Assembly (NCBI GenBank): GCA_017644185.1
Contig: JAEPMA010000010.1
Span: 1 to 64,000, forward strand
Direction of reading: 5' to 3'
DNA: 64,000 nucleotides
Source: Rhodospirillales bacterium
Lineage (GTDB): Bacteria > Pseudomonadota > Alphaproteobacteria > Rhodospirillales > Casp-alpha2
Both the position numbers and the translations under genes were made by a program. Below, piece by piece: positions 1 through 8,403 of this stretch (the first letter of the stretch is position 1; each line of letters begins with the position of its first letter). The notes below the pieces were generated by a model. That model did not search any database. It was not told where the DNA came from and saw only the letters and a program-made list of their open reading frames with translations.

Positions 1-831
1 GTTGCTGCCGTGAAGGCGCCTGGCTTCGGTGACCGCCGCAAGGCGATGCTCGAAGACATCGCGATCCTGACCAACGGCCAGGTGATCTCTGAAGATCTCG
101 GCATCAAGCTGGAAAACGTGACCATCGACATGATGGGCCGTGCCAAGAAGGTGTCGATCACGAAGGAAGAGACCACCATCGTCGAAGGCACCGGCAAGAA
201 GAAGGACATCGAAGCCCGCTGCACGCAGATCCGCGCGCAGATCGAGGAAACGTCGTCCGATTACGACCGTGAGAAACTGCAGGAGCGTCTGGCGAAACTG
301 GCCGGCGGTGTTGCGGTGATCCGTGTCGGTGGCGCTTCGGAAGTGGAAGTGAAAGAGAAGAAGGATCGCGTCGACGACGCCCTTCACGCGACCCGCGCGG
401 CAGTGGAAGAAGGCATTGTCGCCGGTGGCGGTACCGCGCTTCTTTACTCGACGAAAGCCCTCAAGGACCTCAAGGGCGAGAACGGTGATCAGAATGTCGG
501 TATCGACATCATTCGCCGCGCTCTTCAGGCGCCGCTGCGTCAGATTGCCGAAAACGCGGGTGCCGACGGTGCCGTGGTTGCCGGCAAGCTGCTCGACCAG
601 AAGGACGTTGCGTTCGGCTACAACGCGCAGACGGACAAGTACGAAAACCTGATCAAGTCGGGCGTCATCGACCCGGCCAAGGTTGTCCGTACCGCGCTGC
701 AGGACGCAGCCTCGGTCGCCGGTCTCCTCATTACGACCGAAGCCATGGTCGCTGAGAAGCCGGAGAAGAAAGAAGCCATGCCCGGTGGCGGTATGGGTGA
801 CATGGGCGGTATGGGGGGCATGGGCTTCTAA
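1..831 (+). CDS. groEL: Chaperonin GroEL, C-terminal part (5' partial)
   Basis: The reading frame is open from the first base, so the gene begins upstream; roughly the first 270 of about 545 residues are missing. The visible part starts in the highly conserved [18 protein letters not shown] segment of the apical domain. It continues through the [11 protein letters not shown] and EEGIVAGGG stretches of the intermediate and equatorial domains and ends in the Gly-Gly-Met tail ([15 protein letters not shown]) that hangs into the chaperonin cavity. The product is the 60 kDa subunit of the cytosolic GroEL/GroES ATP-driven folding machine. A strong intrinsic terminator follows 26 bases after the stop, so it ends its transcription unit (presumably groES-groEL). 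No frameshift or missing key segment is seen. Confidence 0.98.
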   Translation, partial: VAAVKAPGFGDRRKAMLEDIAILTNGQVISEDLGIKLENVTIDMMGRAKKVSITKEETTIVEGTGKKKDIEARCTQIRAQIEETSSDYDREKLQERLAKLAGGVAVIRVGGASEVEVKEKKDRVDDALHATRAAVEEGIVAGGGTALLYSTKALKDLKGENGDQNVGIDIIRRALQAPLRQIAENAGADGAVVAGKLLDQKDVAFGYNAQTDKYENLIKSGVIDPAKVVRTALQDAASVAGLLITTEAMVAEKPEKKEAMPGGGMGDMGGMGGMGF

Positions 832-856
832 GCTCACCTCCGAAACCCATTCGATT

Positions 857-890
857 AAGGGGCGCTCCTTAGTGGGCGCCCCTTTTTCTT
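857..890 (+). terminator. Intrinsic terminator of groEL
   Basis: A perfect stem GGGGCGC/GCGCCCC (859-865 with 876-882), extended by flanking A-T pairs, is followed by TTTTTCTT. It lies 26 bases past the groEL stop codon and closes that transcription unit. Confidence 0.9.
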
Positions 891-925
891 GGTCGGGTCG
901 AAGGCGATGAGTTAACGTCTGAATA

Positions 926-1681
926 ATGATCTTCACATTCACCGATTTCGGTACGGACGGGCCATACATGGGGCAGATGCGTGCCGCACTATTAGTGGAT
1001 GCGCCGGGGACGGATGTCGTCGATCTGATGGCTGACGCACCGGCATTCAATCCGCGCGCCGCAGCTTATCTTTTGGCGGCCGTGACTGAATCATTGCCTC
1101 CCGAATTTGTCTGTGCGGCGGTCGTCGACCCCGGCGTCGGCAGCCGCCGCCGTCCGATAATTCTGCGTTGCGGTGAGCGGTGGTTCGTCGGGCCCGACAA
1201 CGGATTGTTAGAAATCGTCGCACGGCGGTCTGATGAACCATCCGCATGGTGGGAAATTACGTGGCTTCCCGAACGCTTGTCCAAGAGCTTTCACGGCCGG
1301 GATCTGTTTGCCCCTGTCGCGGCCAGGTTGGCAAAGGACGGGGAGAGGGCGCTGGAGCAGCTCGCCTGTCGCGTGGAACCGGATTTAAGGGATTACAATC
1401 ACTGGCCCGACGATCTCGAAGAGGTGATCTACATCGACGGATACGGAAATTGCATGCTGGGCTGCCGTTGGCCGAGTAACGAGGAACATTTGGAGGTTGT
1501 GACCGATTCGTTACGATTTGGCGCCGCCACGACATTTTCTGATGTGCCTGAGGGGCAAGCGTTCTGTTACGAGAATGCGATGGGGTTGGTGGAAATAGCC
1601 GTAAATCAGGGCAATGCGGCCACCCAAATGGGGCTGGAAATTGGCACTCAGGTTGCCGTAAGGAAATTGTCAGGGAAATAA
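926..1681 (+). CDS. S-adenosyl-L-methionine hydroxide adenosyltransferase (DUF62 / SAM hydrolase family)
   Basis: This 251-residue cytosolic protein belongs to the family that also contains fluorinase and chlorinase. Most members use water or hydroxide to split S-adenosylmethionine into adenosine and methionine. The N-terminal ITFTDFGTDGPYMGQM-like opening is typical (here MIFTFTDFGTDGPYMGQM). The Asp-Arg-His set of the hydrolytic subgroup can be read as D68 in VVDPGVGSRRR, R75, and H123 in SFHGRDLFAP. The halogenase-specific loop is not evident, so hydrolysis is the likelier reaction; the physiological role of the family is poorly known. The start at ATG 926 follows the groEL terminator by 35 bases and no strong ribosome binding site is visible. 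It stands alone before the metallo-hydrolase at 1801. Confidence 0.88.
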   Translation: MIFTFTDFGTDGPYMGQMRAALLVDAPGTDVVDLMADAPAFNPRAAAYLLAAVTESLPPEFVCAAVVDPGVGSRRRPIILRCGERWFVGPDNGLLEIVARRSDEPSAWWEITWLPERLSKSFHGRDLFAPVAARLAKDGERALEQLACRVEPDLRDYNHWPDDLEEVIYIDGYGNCMLGCRWPSNEEHLEVVTDSLRFGAATTFSDVPEGQAFCYENAMGLVEIAVNQGNAATQMGLEIGTQVAVRKLSGK

Positions 1682-1707
1682 ACAAGACTGCAGAATAATT
1701 TGGCAAA

Positions 1708-1734
1708 CCAATATGGTACGTCTACCATCATTGG
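1708..1734. promoter_or_regulatory. Long interrupted dyad upstream of the metallo-hydrolase gene
   Basis: ATGGTA-CGTC-TACCAT is a perfect inverted repeat (1713-1728). It is flanked by CCAAT on the left and, after one extra base, ATTGG on the right, giving 11-base arms with one bulge. It lies about 70-90 bases before the start at 1801, where a repressor operator would be expected. No regulator gene is adjacent and the protein that would bind is unknown. Confidence 0.4.
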
Positions 1735-1800
1735 TATAAGCTGAGAGAAGTATTCGGGGAGTTGGATCGTTTGACTTGTCGCCCAAACCGAGCGGGATAA

Positions 1801-2625
1801 ATGTCGATTCGTGTAAAATTCTGGGGGGTTCGGGGCAGTATCGCATGTGCGACCCCCGATCATATGAAGTACGGGGGTAACACCAGCTGTATCGAAATCG
1901 AAGCTGGTGATTATCGTTTCGTGATGGATGCTGGTACAGGTATCCGTAACTTCGGGAACGCCTTCCTCAAAGATGATATCAAGGAATCTCATCTGCTACT
2001 GACCCATACCCATTGGGACCACATCAATGGGTTTCCGTTTTTCGTGCCGGCTTACGATGCGAAGCGCTCGATCCATATCATGGCGGGGCACCTTAAGAAC
2101 CAAGGGGGTGTGCAGGACGTCTTGTCCACGCAGATGCATAACCCGATGTTCCCTGTACCTCTCGAAGCCATGCAGGCGAGCCTCAAGTTTGAGGACTTTG
2201 AAGCAGGCGATAGCTTCTCGCTGGCCAAGGGTGTTGATATTCGGACGGCACCGCTGAATCACCCGAATGGTGCGACGGCGTATCGCGTCGATCATGAAGG
2301 GAATTCGGTCGTGTATGTGACGGATACCGAACACATTCCCGGCAAACCAGATCAGAACATCCTTAACCTGATCGAGGGTGCGGATCTCGTGATTTATGAC
2401 TGCACTTACACCGAAGAGGAGTTCCCGGCCAAGGTCGGTTGGGGACATTCTACGTGGGAAGAAGGGATGCGGCTTTGCAGGGCGGCGAACGTCAAACGCC
2501 ACGCTATCTTCCATCATGACCCGGATCATAACGACGAGTTTATGGACAACCTGGCGATCGAAGCTGCGGAAGCCTGGGAAGGCAATTTCGTCAGCCGCGA
2601 AGGCATGGAACTGATCGTCGAATAG
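1801..2625 (+). CDS. Metallo-beta-lactamase-fold hydrolase (COG1235/PhnP-like), possible phosphodiesterase
   Basis: This 274-residue cytosolic protein has an MBL fold. The opening VKFWGVRGSIACATPDHMKYGGNTSC is the hallmark of a proteobacterial subfamily often annotated as cyclic-nucleotide or nucleic-acid phosphodiesterase. The metal site is complete: HTHWDH (around residues 65-70), a following His in PLNHPNG, the Asp of YVTDTEH, and a C-terminal His in IFHHDPDHND. The substrate cannot be read from sequence. A CHASE2 adenylate cyclase lies at 8404-10680, which makes cyclic nucleotide hydrolysis attractive, but the two genes are separated by four genes on the opposite strand. ATG 1801 is the start that preserves the conserved N terminus. 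Confidence 0.8.
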   Translation: MSIRVKFWGVRGSIACATPDHMKYGGNTSCIEIEAGDYRFVMDAGTGIRNFGNAFLKDDIKESHLLLTHTHWDHINGFPFFVPAYDAKRSIHIMAGHLKNQGGVQDVLSTQMHNPMFPVPLEAMQASLKFEDFEAGDSFSLAKGVDIRTAPLNHPNGATAYRVDHEGNSVVYVTDTEHIPGKPDQNILNLIEGADLVIYDCTYTEEEFPAKVGWGHSTWEEGMRLCRAANVKRHAIFHHDPDHNDEFMDNLAIEAAEAWEGNFVSREGMELIVE

Positions 2626-2659
2626 ACGGCCGCCGCTGCAGCCTTACTCCAATGATAGA

Positions 2660-3685
2660 CTAGTTGGCTGGTTGTGAGAGACGGCCCCGTTCCTCGCTCA
2701 GGAACGCTGAGAGCTGCTCATAATCCTTTGCCAGGGCCTCGGTCCGCTTTGACGCCAGATTGTCGAACTTGAGCTGCCATTCCTCAAGGGTGTTGATGTC
2801 CTTCGGCAAGCCAGCGCCGAGTATTTCTCGTTTGAGGGCATCAAGCGCCGATTTGGTCTGCTGCTCGCTCGGATTTAAAGCTTGAGGCGCGGGTTGGATC
2901 GTAAGGCGCTCCTGCAAGGATCGTGCGGGCGCTTGACCATCTTGCTGCTGAGGTGCGACCGCCTTCGCTTCCTGCTGGCGGCGTTTAAATTCCTGGGCAC
3001 GAATATAGGCGTCACGCTCATCAAGTGACATTGGGTGCAGGCGTAGCACAACGCGGCGATTGGTGGCGCGGTTTTCCGGGATTGGTTTCCCTTCTAAATC
3101 CCGGTTCGGAACTTTCGGGCGCGTGTCGGCGTAGCCCGTCGCTTTCAACCGTTCGCGTGCGACGTCATTTTCCTCGAATAGTCTGACCACGCTTGATGCG
3201 CGGGACGCCGACAACTCCCAGTTCGATGGAAACTGCTTGGTATTGATCTGGCCGTCGTCGGTGTGGCCCTCAACGACAACGTTGTAGAGTTCATAGTTCG
3301 GTGAGGCGAGGGTCTCGGAAAGTTTCTTGAGCACCGGAATAGCCGCCGGCACGATCTCTGCCGAGGCGGGCTTGAAGAACGCATTCGACTGCAATTCGAT
3401 TACTACGCCTTTTTCATCGGTGCCGACCGTAACGACCTGATCTGCCTGCATCTCGTAGACCAGATCCTGCGCATCGATCTTAAGGCTTTGCGTCGTCGTT
3501 TGCTTGTCGCGTCCGCCGATGTTGGCGGCAACGGCGGATGTAAGCTCTTCGTATGCGGGGATATCGAACTCGGCGAAGGTTAGCAGCATCACGAAGAAAG
3601 CCATCAACAGGGTGATGGCATCGGCGAAAGTCGTCAGCCAGTCTTCCTGTTCTTCTTTTGGTGGTTCGTTCTTCGGTGCCGCCAA
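2660..3685 (-). CDS. MotB-like stator / OmpA-domain peptidoglycan-binding protein with a long C-terminal extension
   Basis: This 341-residue inner-membrane protein carries a MotB-type N terminus. A single transmembrane helix (about residues 16-38, WLTTFADAITLLMAFFVMLLTF) contains the proton-accepting Asp at position 22. The periplasmic OmpA/MotB domain (about 90-225) has the peptidoglycan-binding signature VVEGHTDDGQ...NWELSASRASSV and NRATNRRVVL. About 110 further residues follow, rich in Gln, Ala and Lys and predicted to be helical; this is longer than classical MotB. It is the downstream partner of the MotA-like gene, 30 bases away. No flagellar structural genes are in the window, so it may be a second stator set or drive another energised envelope process. 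Confidence 0.85.
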   Translation of the reverse strand: MAAPKNEPPKEEQEDWLTTFADAITLLMAFFVMLLTFAEFDIPAYEELTSAVAANIGGRDKQTTTQSLKIDAQDLVYEMQADQVVTVGTDEKGVVIELQSNAFFKPASAEIVPAAIPVLKKLSETLASPNYELYNVVVEGHTDDGQINTKQFPSNWELSASRASSVVRLFEENDVARERLKATGYADTRPKVPNRDLEGKPIPENRATNRRVVLRLHPMSLDERDAYIRAQEFKRRQQEAKAVAPQQQDGQAPARSLQERLTIQPAPQALNPSEQQTKSALDALKREILGAGLPKDINTLEEWQLKFDNLASKRTEALAKDYEQLSAFLSEERGRLSQPAN

Positions 3686-3715
3686 AGCCGGCCTCCTGTG
3701 CGTCAGAGCGCGCCG

Positions 3716-4510
3716 CTATTTCTTCATCTTATCGATATTGAAGTGGATCGACGGATCAAGATAGCTGTTCATTTTGTCCTGGATATACCGCGGGGACTTC
3801 TTGTCCGCCAGCAGGGCCAGCCCCTCGGCCACGAGGTAGTTGCGGAACTTCACAATCTGTTCGCGTTGCAGGACTTTGGTCGCCGTCGGCAGGAAGAAGA
3901 TGCGCGCAAAAAGCACTCCATACAGTGTGGTCAGGAGCGCCACGGCGAGACCTTTACCAAGGGACGATGGGTCACCGCCCATGTTATCCAGCATGATGAT
4001 CAGGCCGACGAGGGTGCCGATCATGCCAAATGCCGGGGCGGCCGACGCCATCCCTTTGAGGATCTCCACCTGTACCGTGTTTCGGCCATACGTGGTCTCG
4101 ATCGTGTTCGTCATGATTTCACGGACTTCTTCGCCAGTATACCCGGAGACCACCATCTCAACGCCGAATCTCAGGAACTTGTCGCCACGGGTCGCCTTCA
4201 TGGCCTCGGCCTCAAGCGCAGGAACTCCGCTTTTCTGTACGGTATATGCCCACTTGATGATGCGGCCCACTTCGCTCTTCAGAACGTTGCGGCCCACTTT
4301 GGGCGAGAAGATGATCCGCCAGATCAACTTGAGGGAAAGAAGAACGTATCGAGGCTCATACGAGATGAAAGTCGACGCGAGCGTCCCGCCCATAACCATG
4401 ATGAAGCTAGAGCCACTGAGAAAAATGATGAAGTTGTCGGTGCTGACGACAATGGCGCCGATGAACAGGCCGAGCGCACCCAGAACCCCGAATATAGTTG
4501 TTAATGACAT
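3716..4510 (-). CDS. MotA/PomA-like stator channel subunit
   Basis: This 264-residue protein has the four-helix MotA layout. Two N-terminal transmembrane segments (about 5-25 and 33-50) are followed by a cytoplasmic loop with charged residues that normally touch the rotor (RFGVEMVVSGYTGEEVREIM). Two more membrane helices then carry the conserved proline-rich channel motif APAFGMIGTLVGLIIML and the LLTTLYGVLFARIFFLP segment. With MotB it forms the ion channel that converts proton or sodium motive force into rotation. Ion specificity cannot be read with confidence; the sequence is nearer the PomA/short MotA type. The two stator genes follow the type I secretion pair after a 141-base gap. Confidence 0.88.
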   Translation of the reverse strand: MSLTTIFGVLGALGLFIGAIVVSTDNFIIFLSGSSFIMVMGGTLASTFISYEPRYVLLSLKLIWRIIFSPKVGRNVLKSEVGRIIKWAYTVQKSGVPALEAEAMKATRGDKFLRFGVEMVVSGYTGEEVREIMTNTIETTYGRNTVQVEILKGMASAAPAFGMIGTLVGLIIMLDNMGGDPSSLGKGLAVALLTTLYGVLFARIFFLPTATKVLQREQIVKFRNYLVAEGLALLADKKSPRYIQDKMNSYLDPSIHFNIDKMKK

Positions 4511-4651
4511 TTAGACGCTTCTCAGTCTCAGCCAAATACCCCCGCGACGCCGGACGACACCGGTTGCCGACGAATCTAGCTACTATAAAGAATCTCTTAT
4601 GTTTAAGAAATAATTAGCAGCACTCTGTCGCGGGGCCCGGCGCAATAATCC

Positions 4652-6022
4652 TTACCGTTCGCGGAACGCTTCGTGGCGCAGTTTCAGCACAGGCTTGATC
4701 AGGTAATCCATGACGGATTTTTCGCCCGTGTGGATATCGACGGTTGCCTGCATGCCGGGGGTGATCGGCAGATCGCCCTCAACCTTGCCCAAGAAGTTCT
4801 TGTCGGTCTGCACGACAACGCGGAAATAGGGGGCGCCGTCTTCATCGGTGCTGCTGTCAGGTGCGACCCTGATGACTTGCCCCTTCAGCCCACCATAGCG
4901 CGAGAAATCATATGTCGAGATTTTGACCGTCGCGGCCTGGCCCTCGGTGACGTAACCGCGGTCAATCGGATTGAGTTTCGCCTCGACCACCAACTGGTCA
5001 CCAGTCGGCACGATTTCCATGATCGGTTCGCCCGGCTTCACCACGTTCCCGACTGCATTGTAGCGCATGTTTTTTACAACCCCGTCGATGGGGCTTTTGA
5101 TTTCGGCACGAATGCCTTGTGCCGTCGCCTCGCTCAGGAGCTCGGTGACGCGGGCGATATTTTCCTCGATCTTGCCAAGCTGGTCCTGGGCCTCGCGGCG
5201 AAACCGGCTTTCGGTTTCCTGCAGCCGCTGGCGCGCTTCTTCGACGGCGGCCTGTGCCTTCGGCATAGCCGGCCTTAACGACTTCATTTCACCGTCCAGA
5301 TTTTCAACTTCGGCTTCCAGTTCCAGGTGTTCCATCTTTGCCGTCAGGCCTTCGGACAGAAGCGATTTGGACATCTTTAAACGTTCGGAGGCGAGCTTGT
5401 AGTTGCTCTCCACGGCGCGCGCGCGTGCGGTCAACTCTTCGACCTCAAGTTCGCGCTGCTTCACCTGTTCGCGCATCACCTGGACCGTCGATGCCAGTTC
5501 TCGTCGCCTTGCTTCGTATGCCTGACGCTGAGCGGCGACGATTGCCGGGCGGCGTTTTGCTTCGTCTTCCGGGAAGACCAGCTCAGATCCGTTGGCTTCT
5601 GCTTCGAGACGCGCCTTGACCAGACGTTCGCTGTCGAGCCGAACCTGCAATTCTTCCCGGTTCGTCCCGGCGGAGGCGAGGTCGAGTTGTACCAGAGTCT
5701 GGCCTTCGCGCACGCTATCGCCTTCGGTCACGTAGATTTCCTGAATGATGCCGCCTTCAAGGTGTTGAACCACCTTGATCCGGCCTGCCGGAACCACTTC
5801 ACCCGTGGCGATGGAGACTTCGTCGAGCGTGGCGAAATTCGCCCAGATCAGACCCGCCGCCAAGGTGATCATGACCGGCCAAGCTACCAACCGCCAACCG
5901 GGCAGGGGGTTTTGGTTTAACAGCATATCGAGCTTGTCGGACGCGGACGGCCCTTGTTGCGGGGTAGGCGTTGTCTTCTTGTCGTCCTGTTTCTGCTCTA
6001 ATCCGGAAGCGTCAGGGCTCAT
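4652..6022 (-). CDS. HlyD-family periplasmic adaptor of a type I secretion system
   Basis: This 456-residue membrane fusion protein has a short charged, Pro/Gln-rich cytoplasmic N terminus and one transmembrane helix (about 43-65). The first lipoyl half-motif follows (VVQHLEGGIIQEIYVTEGDSV), then a long alpha-helical coiled-coil hairpin (about 115-295) that would contact the outer-membrane TolC channel. The second lipoyl half (IKSPIDGVVKNMRYNAVGNVV) and a beta-barrel domain complete it. Ten bases separate it from the upstream ABC exporter gene, so the two are one operon. The TolC-like partner is encoded at 16200-17582. No RTX substrate gene was recognised in the window. Confidence 0.93.
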   Translation of the reverse strand: MSPDASGLEQKQDDKKTTPTPQQGPSASDKLDMLLNQNPLPGWRLVAWPVMITLAAGLIWANFATLDEVSIATGEVVPAGRIKVVQHLEGGIIQEIYVTEGDSVREGQTLVQLDLASAGTNREELQVRLDSERLVKARLEAEANGSELVFPEDEAKRRPAIVAAQRQAYEARRRELASTVQVMREQVKQRELEVEELTARARAVESNYKLASERLKMSKSLLSEGLTAKMEHLELEAEVENLDGEMKSLRPAMPKAQAAVEEARQRLQETESRFRREAQDQLGKIEENIARVTELLSEATAQGIRAEIKSPIDGVVKNMRYNAVGNVVKPGEPIMEIVPTGDQLVVEAKLNPIDRGYVTEGQAATVKISTYDFSRYGGLKGQVIRVAPDSSTDEDGAPYFRVVVQTDKNFLGKVEGDLPITPGMQATVDIHTGEKSVMDYLIKPVLKLRHEAFRER

Positions 6023-6032
6023 CGTTCAACTC

Positions 6033-8246
6033 CTAATCCGCTTGCGCTTTTTGATTGTTGGGGCGTTCAGCCTCGGTTGGCTCCTTCCGGTTCGCCTTCC
6101 GGTCTCCATCGTACCCTTTGATCAAATCCGCATATGGATCGTCCATCAAGCGTTTTGCATCGTTATCCAGCTTGAACATGTTGTTGGCCGGTACACTGGG
6201 GTCGGCTGTGGATCCCCCACCTTCCTTGCGTCGTGCACGCTCGGCAATGGCTTCGGCGGCGCCGCCGGTATTGGCTGGGGCGGGGGGCTGCTTGGCATTT
6301 GCCGCCGCTGCCGGCGGTGGTGGTGCGGGTGCTTTGGGCGCCCCCCCCGGCTGTGGGGGAGCTTGAGGCGGCTTTTTCGGCTGCGAATCCGCTTCGGGTT
6401 TTGGCGCCGGTGCCGCCGGTTTGCCACTGGGGGGAGGCTTGGGCGCGCCGTCGCCCGTCCCCCGCAATCGTGGTGGTGCAGCTTTCGGGACGCTGTCGGA
6501 GGGCGGAACATTCGGCGCCGCCGGTGCGGCGTCGGCCCCTTTCTGCATGGGTTGCTGTCCGAAAAGTTTCGGCAGGATTTCCCGTGACGGGCCGGCGAGA
6601 GCAACTTTTCCCTTATCGAGCGCGACCAGATCATCGCAGGCGGCGAGGAGGATCGGACTATGCGTGACGATTACCACGGTCCGGGTCCTGCCGATCTCGA
6701 CAAGCGTTTTGCGCAGTTCCTGTTCCGCTTGGCGGTCGAGGCTCGCGGATGGCTCATCCAAAAGCAGCACTGCCGGGTCACCCAGAAGCGCGCGGGCAAT
6801 CGCGATCCGCTGACGTTGTCCCCCGGAGAGGCGACGGCCCGCCTCGCCGATATCGGAGGCATACCCGTCGGGCAGGTCGATGATGAAATGGTGCACACCG
6901 GCTGCCGTCGCGGCTTCGACGATCTGATCGTCCGTCGCGTCGGGGAACCGGTGAACGATATTGTCGCGGACCGTCCCTGCAAAAAGAACGGTTTCCTGCG
7001 GCACATACCCCATCCAAGTCGCAAGCTCAGCACGCGTGAATTGGGCGATATCGGCACCGTCGAGAAGTACGCGCCCATTGGTCGGGGTATACAGCCCCTG
7101 GATCATCTTGAGCAGCGTGGTTTTGCCGGAGCCATTGCGACCGACGAGGGCATGCACGCCGCCCGCATGGATATTGACCGTGACCGAGTCGACCACGGGT
7201 TTGTTCCCCTCTGCATAGGCGAAACTGAGGTTCTCGACCTGGATTTCGCCCCGCGGCTTGTCCAGCTGAACTTCGCTCTCCTGCCGGTCAGAGAGCGACG
7301 AGAAAACCTCGCCAAGCCGATCCACGGACTGTTTGAAACCGTTGAAGGCGCGCCACTGGCCGACGAGCTGGTTGAGCGGCCCAAGCAGACGTCCGGACAG
7401 CATGTTTGTGGCGATCAGCGCACCCATGGTCAGGTTCTGATGGATAATCTGATAAGCGCCGACGGACGTGAGGAAGATGGTGGTCGCCATTGTCAGCGTT
7501 TGCGAGCAGTTCGTGTAAAAGTCGGTCTTGGTACCGCGGTACATCGACTGAGCAATATTGTTGGCGTGCGTTTCTTCCCAAAGAGGACGCATGGCACGGT
7601 CGAGTGCCAGCGCCTTGATCGTCGTGCGTCCCTGGATCAGTTCGGCGATCAGGGCGTCCCGGGATTGGGTGCTCTCGCGTTCAGCGGCGTTGGCTTGCGC
7701 CATGACGTTTCCCGAGCGCCAGGCGACGAACATGAACAAGGGGAGAATGATCATCAGCACCCAAGCGATTGGTGTCGCCACGACCCAGATCAGAACGAAA
7801 AACATCAGAACGAAGGGGAGGTCGCAAAGCAAAATGGCCGACGCGCCGGAGAGGGTGTTGCGGACCACATCAACGTCGCGGAAGAGGGACTGCCAGTAAC
7901 TTGCGGGTTTGCCCTCAAGCAAATGCAACGGCAAGCTGACAAGCTTGTCGAAGAGGTGCCTGCCGACGATGACATCGACCCTGAGCGCCACGGTCTGCAT
8001 GATCCTGGAGCGTGCCTGTTTGAGCGCGAGATCGAATAAAACCACCAGCAGCATGCCGATAATCAGGCCCCAGAGTGTACTGAGCCCACCTGTGCCGACC
8101 ACGCGGTCGTACACCTGCATCGTGAACACGGGAGTGGCCAATGCGAGCAGATTCACGAACGCCGACATCGCGACCACCTCGCGGAAGATCGGCATCAAAG
8201 GTTTCAAAATGGGCTTGAGCCACGCGCGCCCGGACTTATCGCTCAT
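6033..8246 (-). CDS. Type I secretion ABC exporter (permease-ATPase) with proline-rich C-terminal tail
   Basis: This 737-residue protein has a transmembrane domain (about 20-310; no C39 peptidase domain in front) and a nucleotide-binding domain. The Walker A GRNGSGKT is at 369-376, the LSGGQRQR signature at 473-480, Walker B VLLLDE at 493-498 and the switch His at 529. It would energise one-step protein export through the HlyD-like adaptor and TolC. From about residue 566 to the end there is an unusual 170-residue Pro/Ala/Lys-rich tail, ending in a more ordered stretch (NNMFKLDNDAKRLMDDPYADLI). The tail is not part of the usual exporter architecture. The start at 8246 lies 19 bases from a perfect dyad at 8266-8282. 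Confidence 0.93.
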   Translation of the reverse strand: MSDKSGRAWLKPILKPLMPIFREVVAMSAFVNLLALATPVFTMQVYDRVVGTGGLSTLWGLIIGMLLVVLFDLALKQARSRIMQTVALRVDVIVGRHLFDKLVSLPLHLLEGKPASYWQSLFRDVDVVRNTLSGASAILLCDLPFVLMFFVLIWVVATPIAWVLMIILPLFMFVAWRSGNVMAQANAAERESTQSRDALIAELIQGRTTIKALALDRAMRPLWEETHANNIAQSMYRGTKTDFYTNCSQTLTMATTIFLTSVGAYQIIHQNLTMGALIATNMLSGRLLGPLNQLVGQWRAFNGFKQSVDRLGEVFSSLSDRQESEVQLDKPRGEIQVENLSFAYAEGNKPVVDSVTVNIHAGGVHALVGRNGSGKTTLLKMIQGLYTPTNGRVLLDGADIAQFTRAELATWMGYVPQETVLFAGTVRDNIVHRFPDATDDQIVEAATAAGVHHFIIDLPDGYASDIGEAGRRLSGGQRQRIAIARALLGDPAVLLLDEPSASLDRQAEQELRKTLVEIGRTRTVVIVTHSPILLAACDDLVALDKGKVALAGPSREILPKLFGQQPMQKGADAAPAAPNVPPSDSVPKAAPPRLRGTGDGAPKPPPSGKPAAPAPKPEADSQPKKPPQAPPQPGGAPKAPAPPPPAAAANAKQPPAPANTGGAAEAIAERARRKEGGGSTADPSVPANNMFKLDNDAKRLMDDPYADLIKGYDGDRKANRKEPTEAERPNNQKAQAD

Positions 8247-8265
8247 ACACGGTCCCTGGACAGTC

Positions 8266-8282
8266 TGTCGGAATCTCCGACA
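8266..8282. promoter_or_regulatory. Perfect 7-3-7 dyad in the exporter/cyclase divergent promoter region
   Basis: TGTCGGAATCTCCGACA is a perfect inverted repeat. It sits 19 bases before the ABC exporter start and 121 bases before the start of the divergent cyclase. That is a sensible position for an operator governing one or both genes. The cognate regulator is not known. Confidence 0.45.
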
Positions 8283-8403
8283 CCATACGTTATTTCAAAG
8301 TTTTAGCATACATTTCGTACAATTGTCGAAAGACGCTTGACCCAAGATGTTCTATGATGGCTAGACTTGTTCTGATGGGACCGGGTGGGGGAGTACGGAT
8401 CCT

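Noticed and set aside
6660-8039. Plus-strand frame of 459 codons opposite the ABC exporter
   Set aside because: It is a shadow of a strongly conserved ATPase gene; composition is not protein-like.
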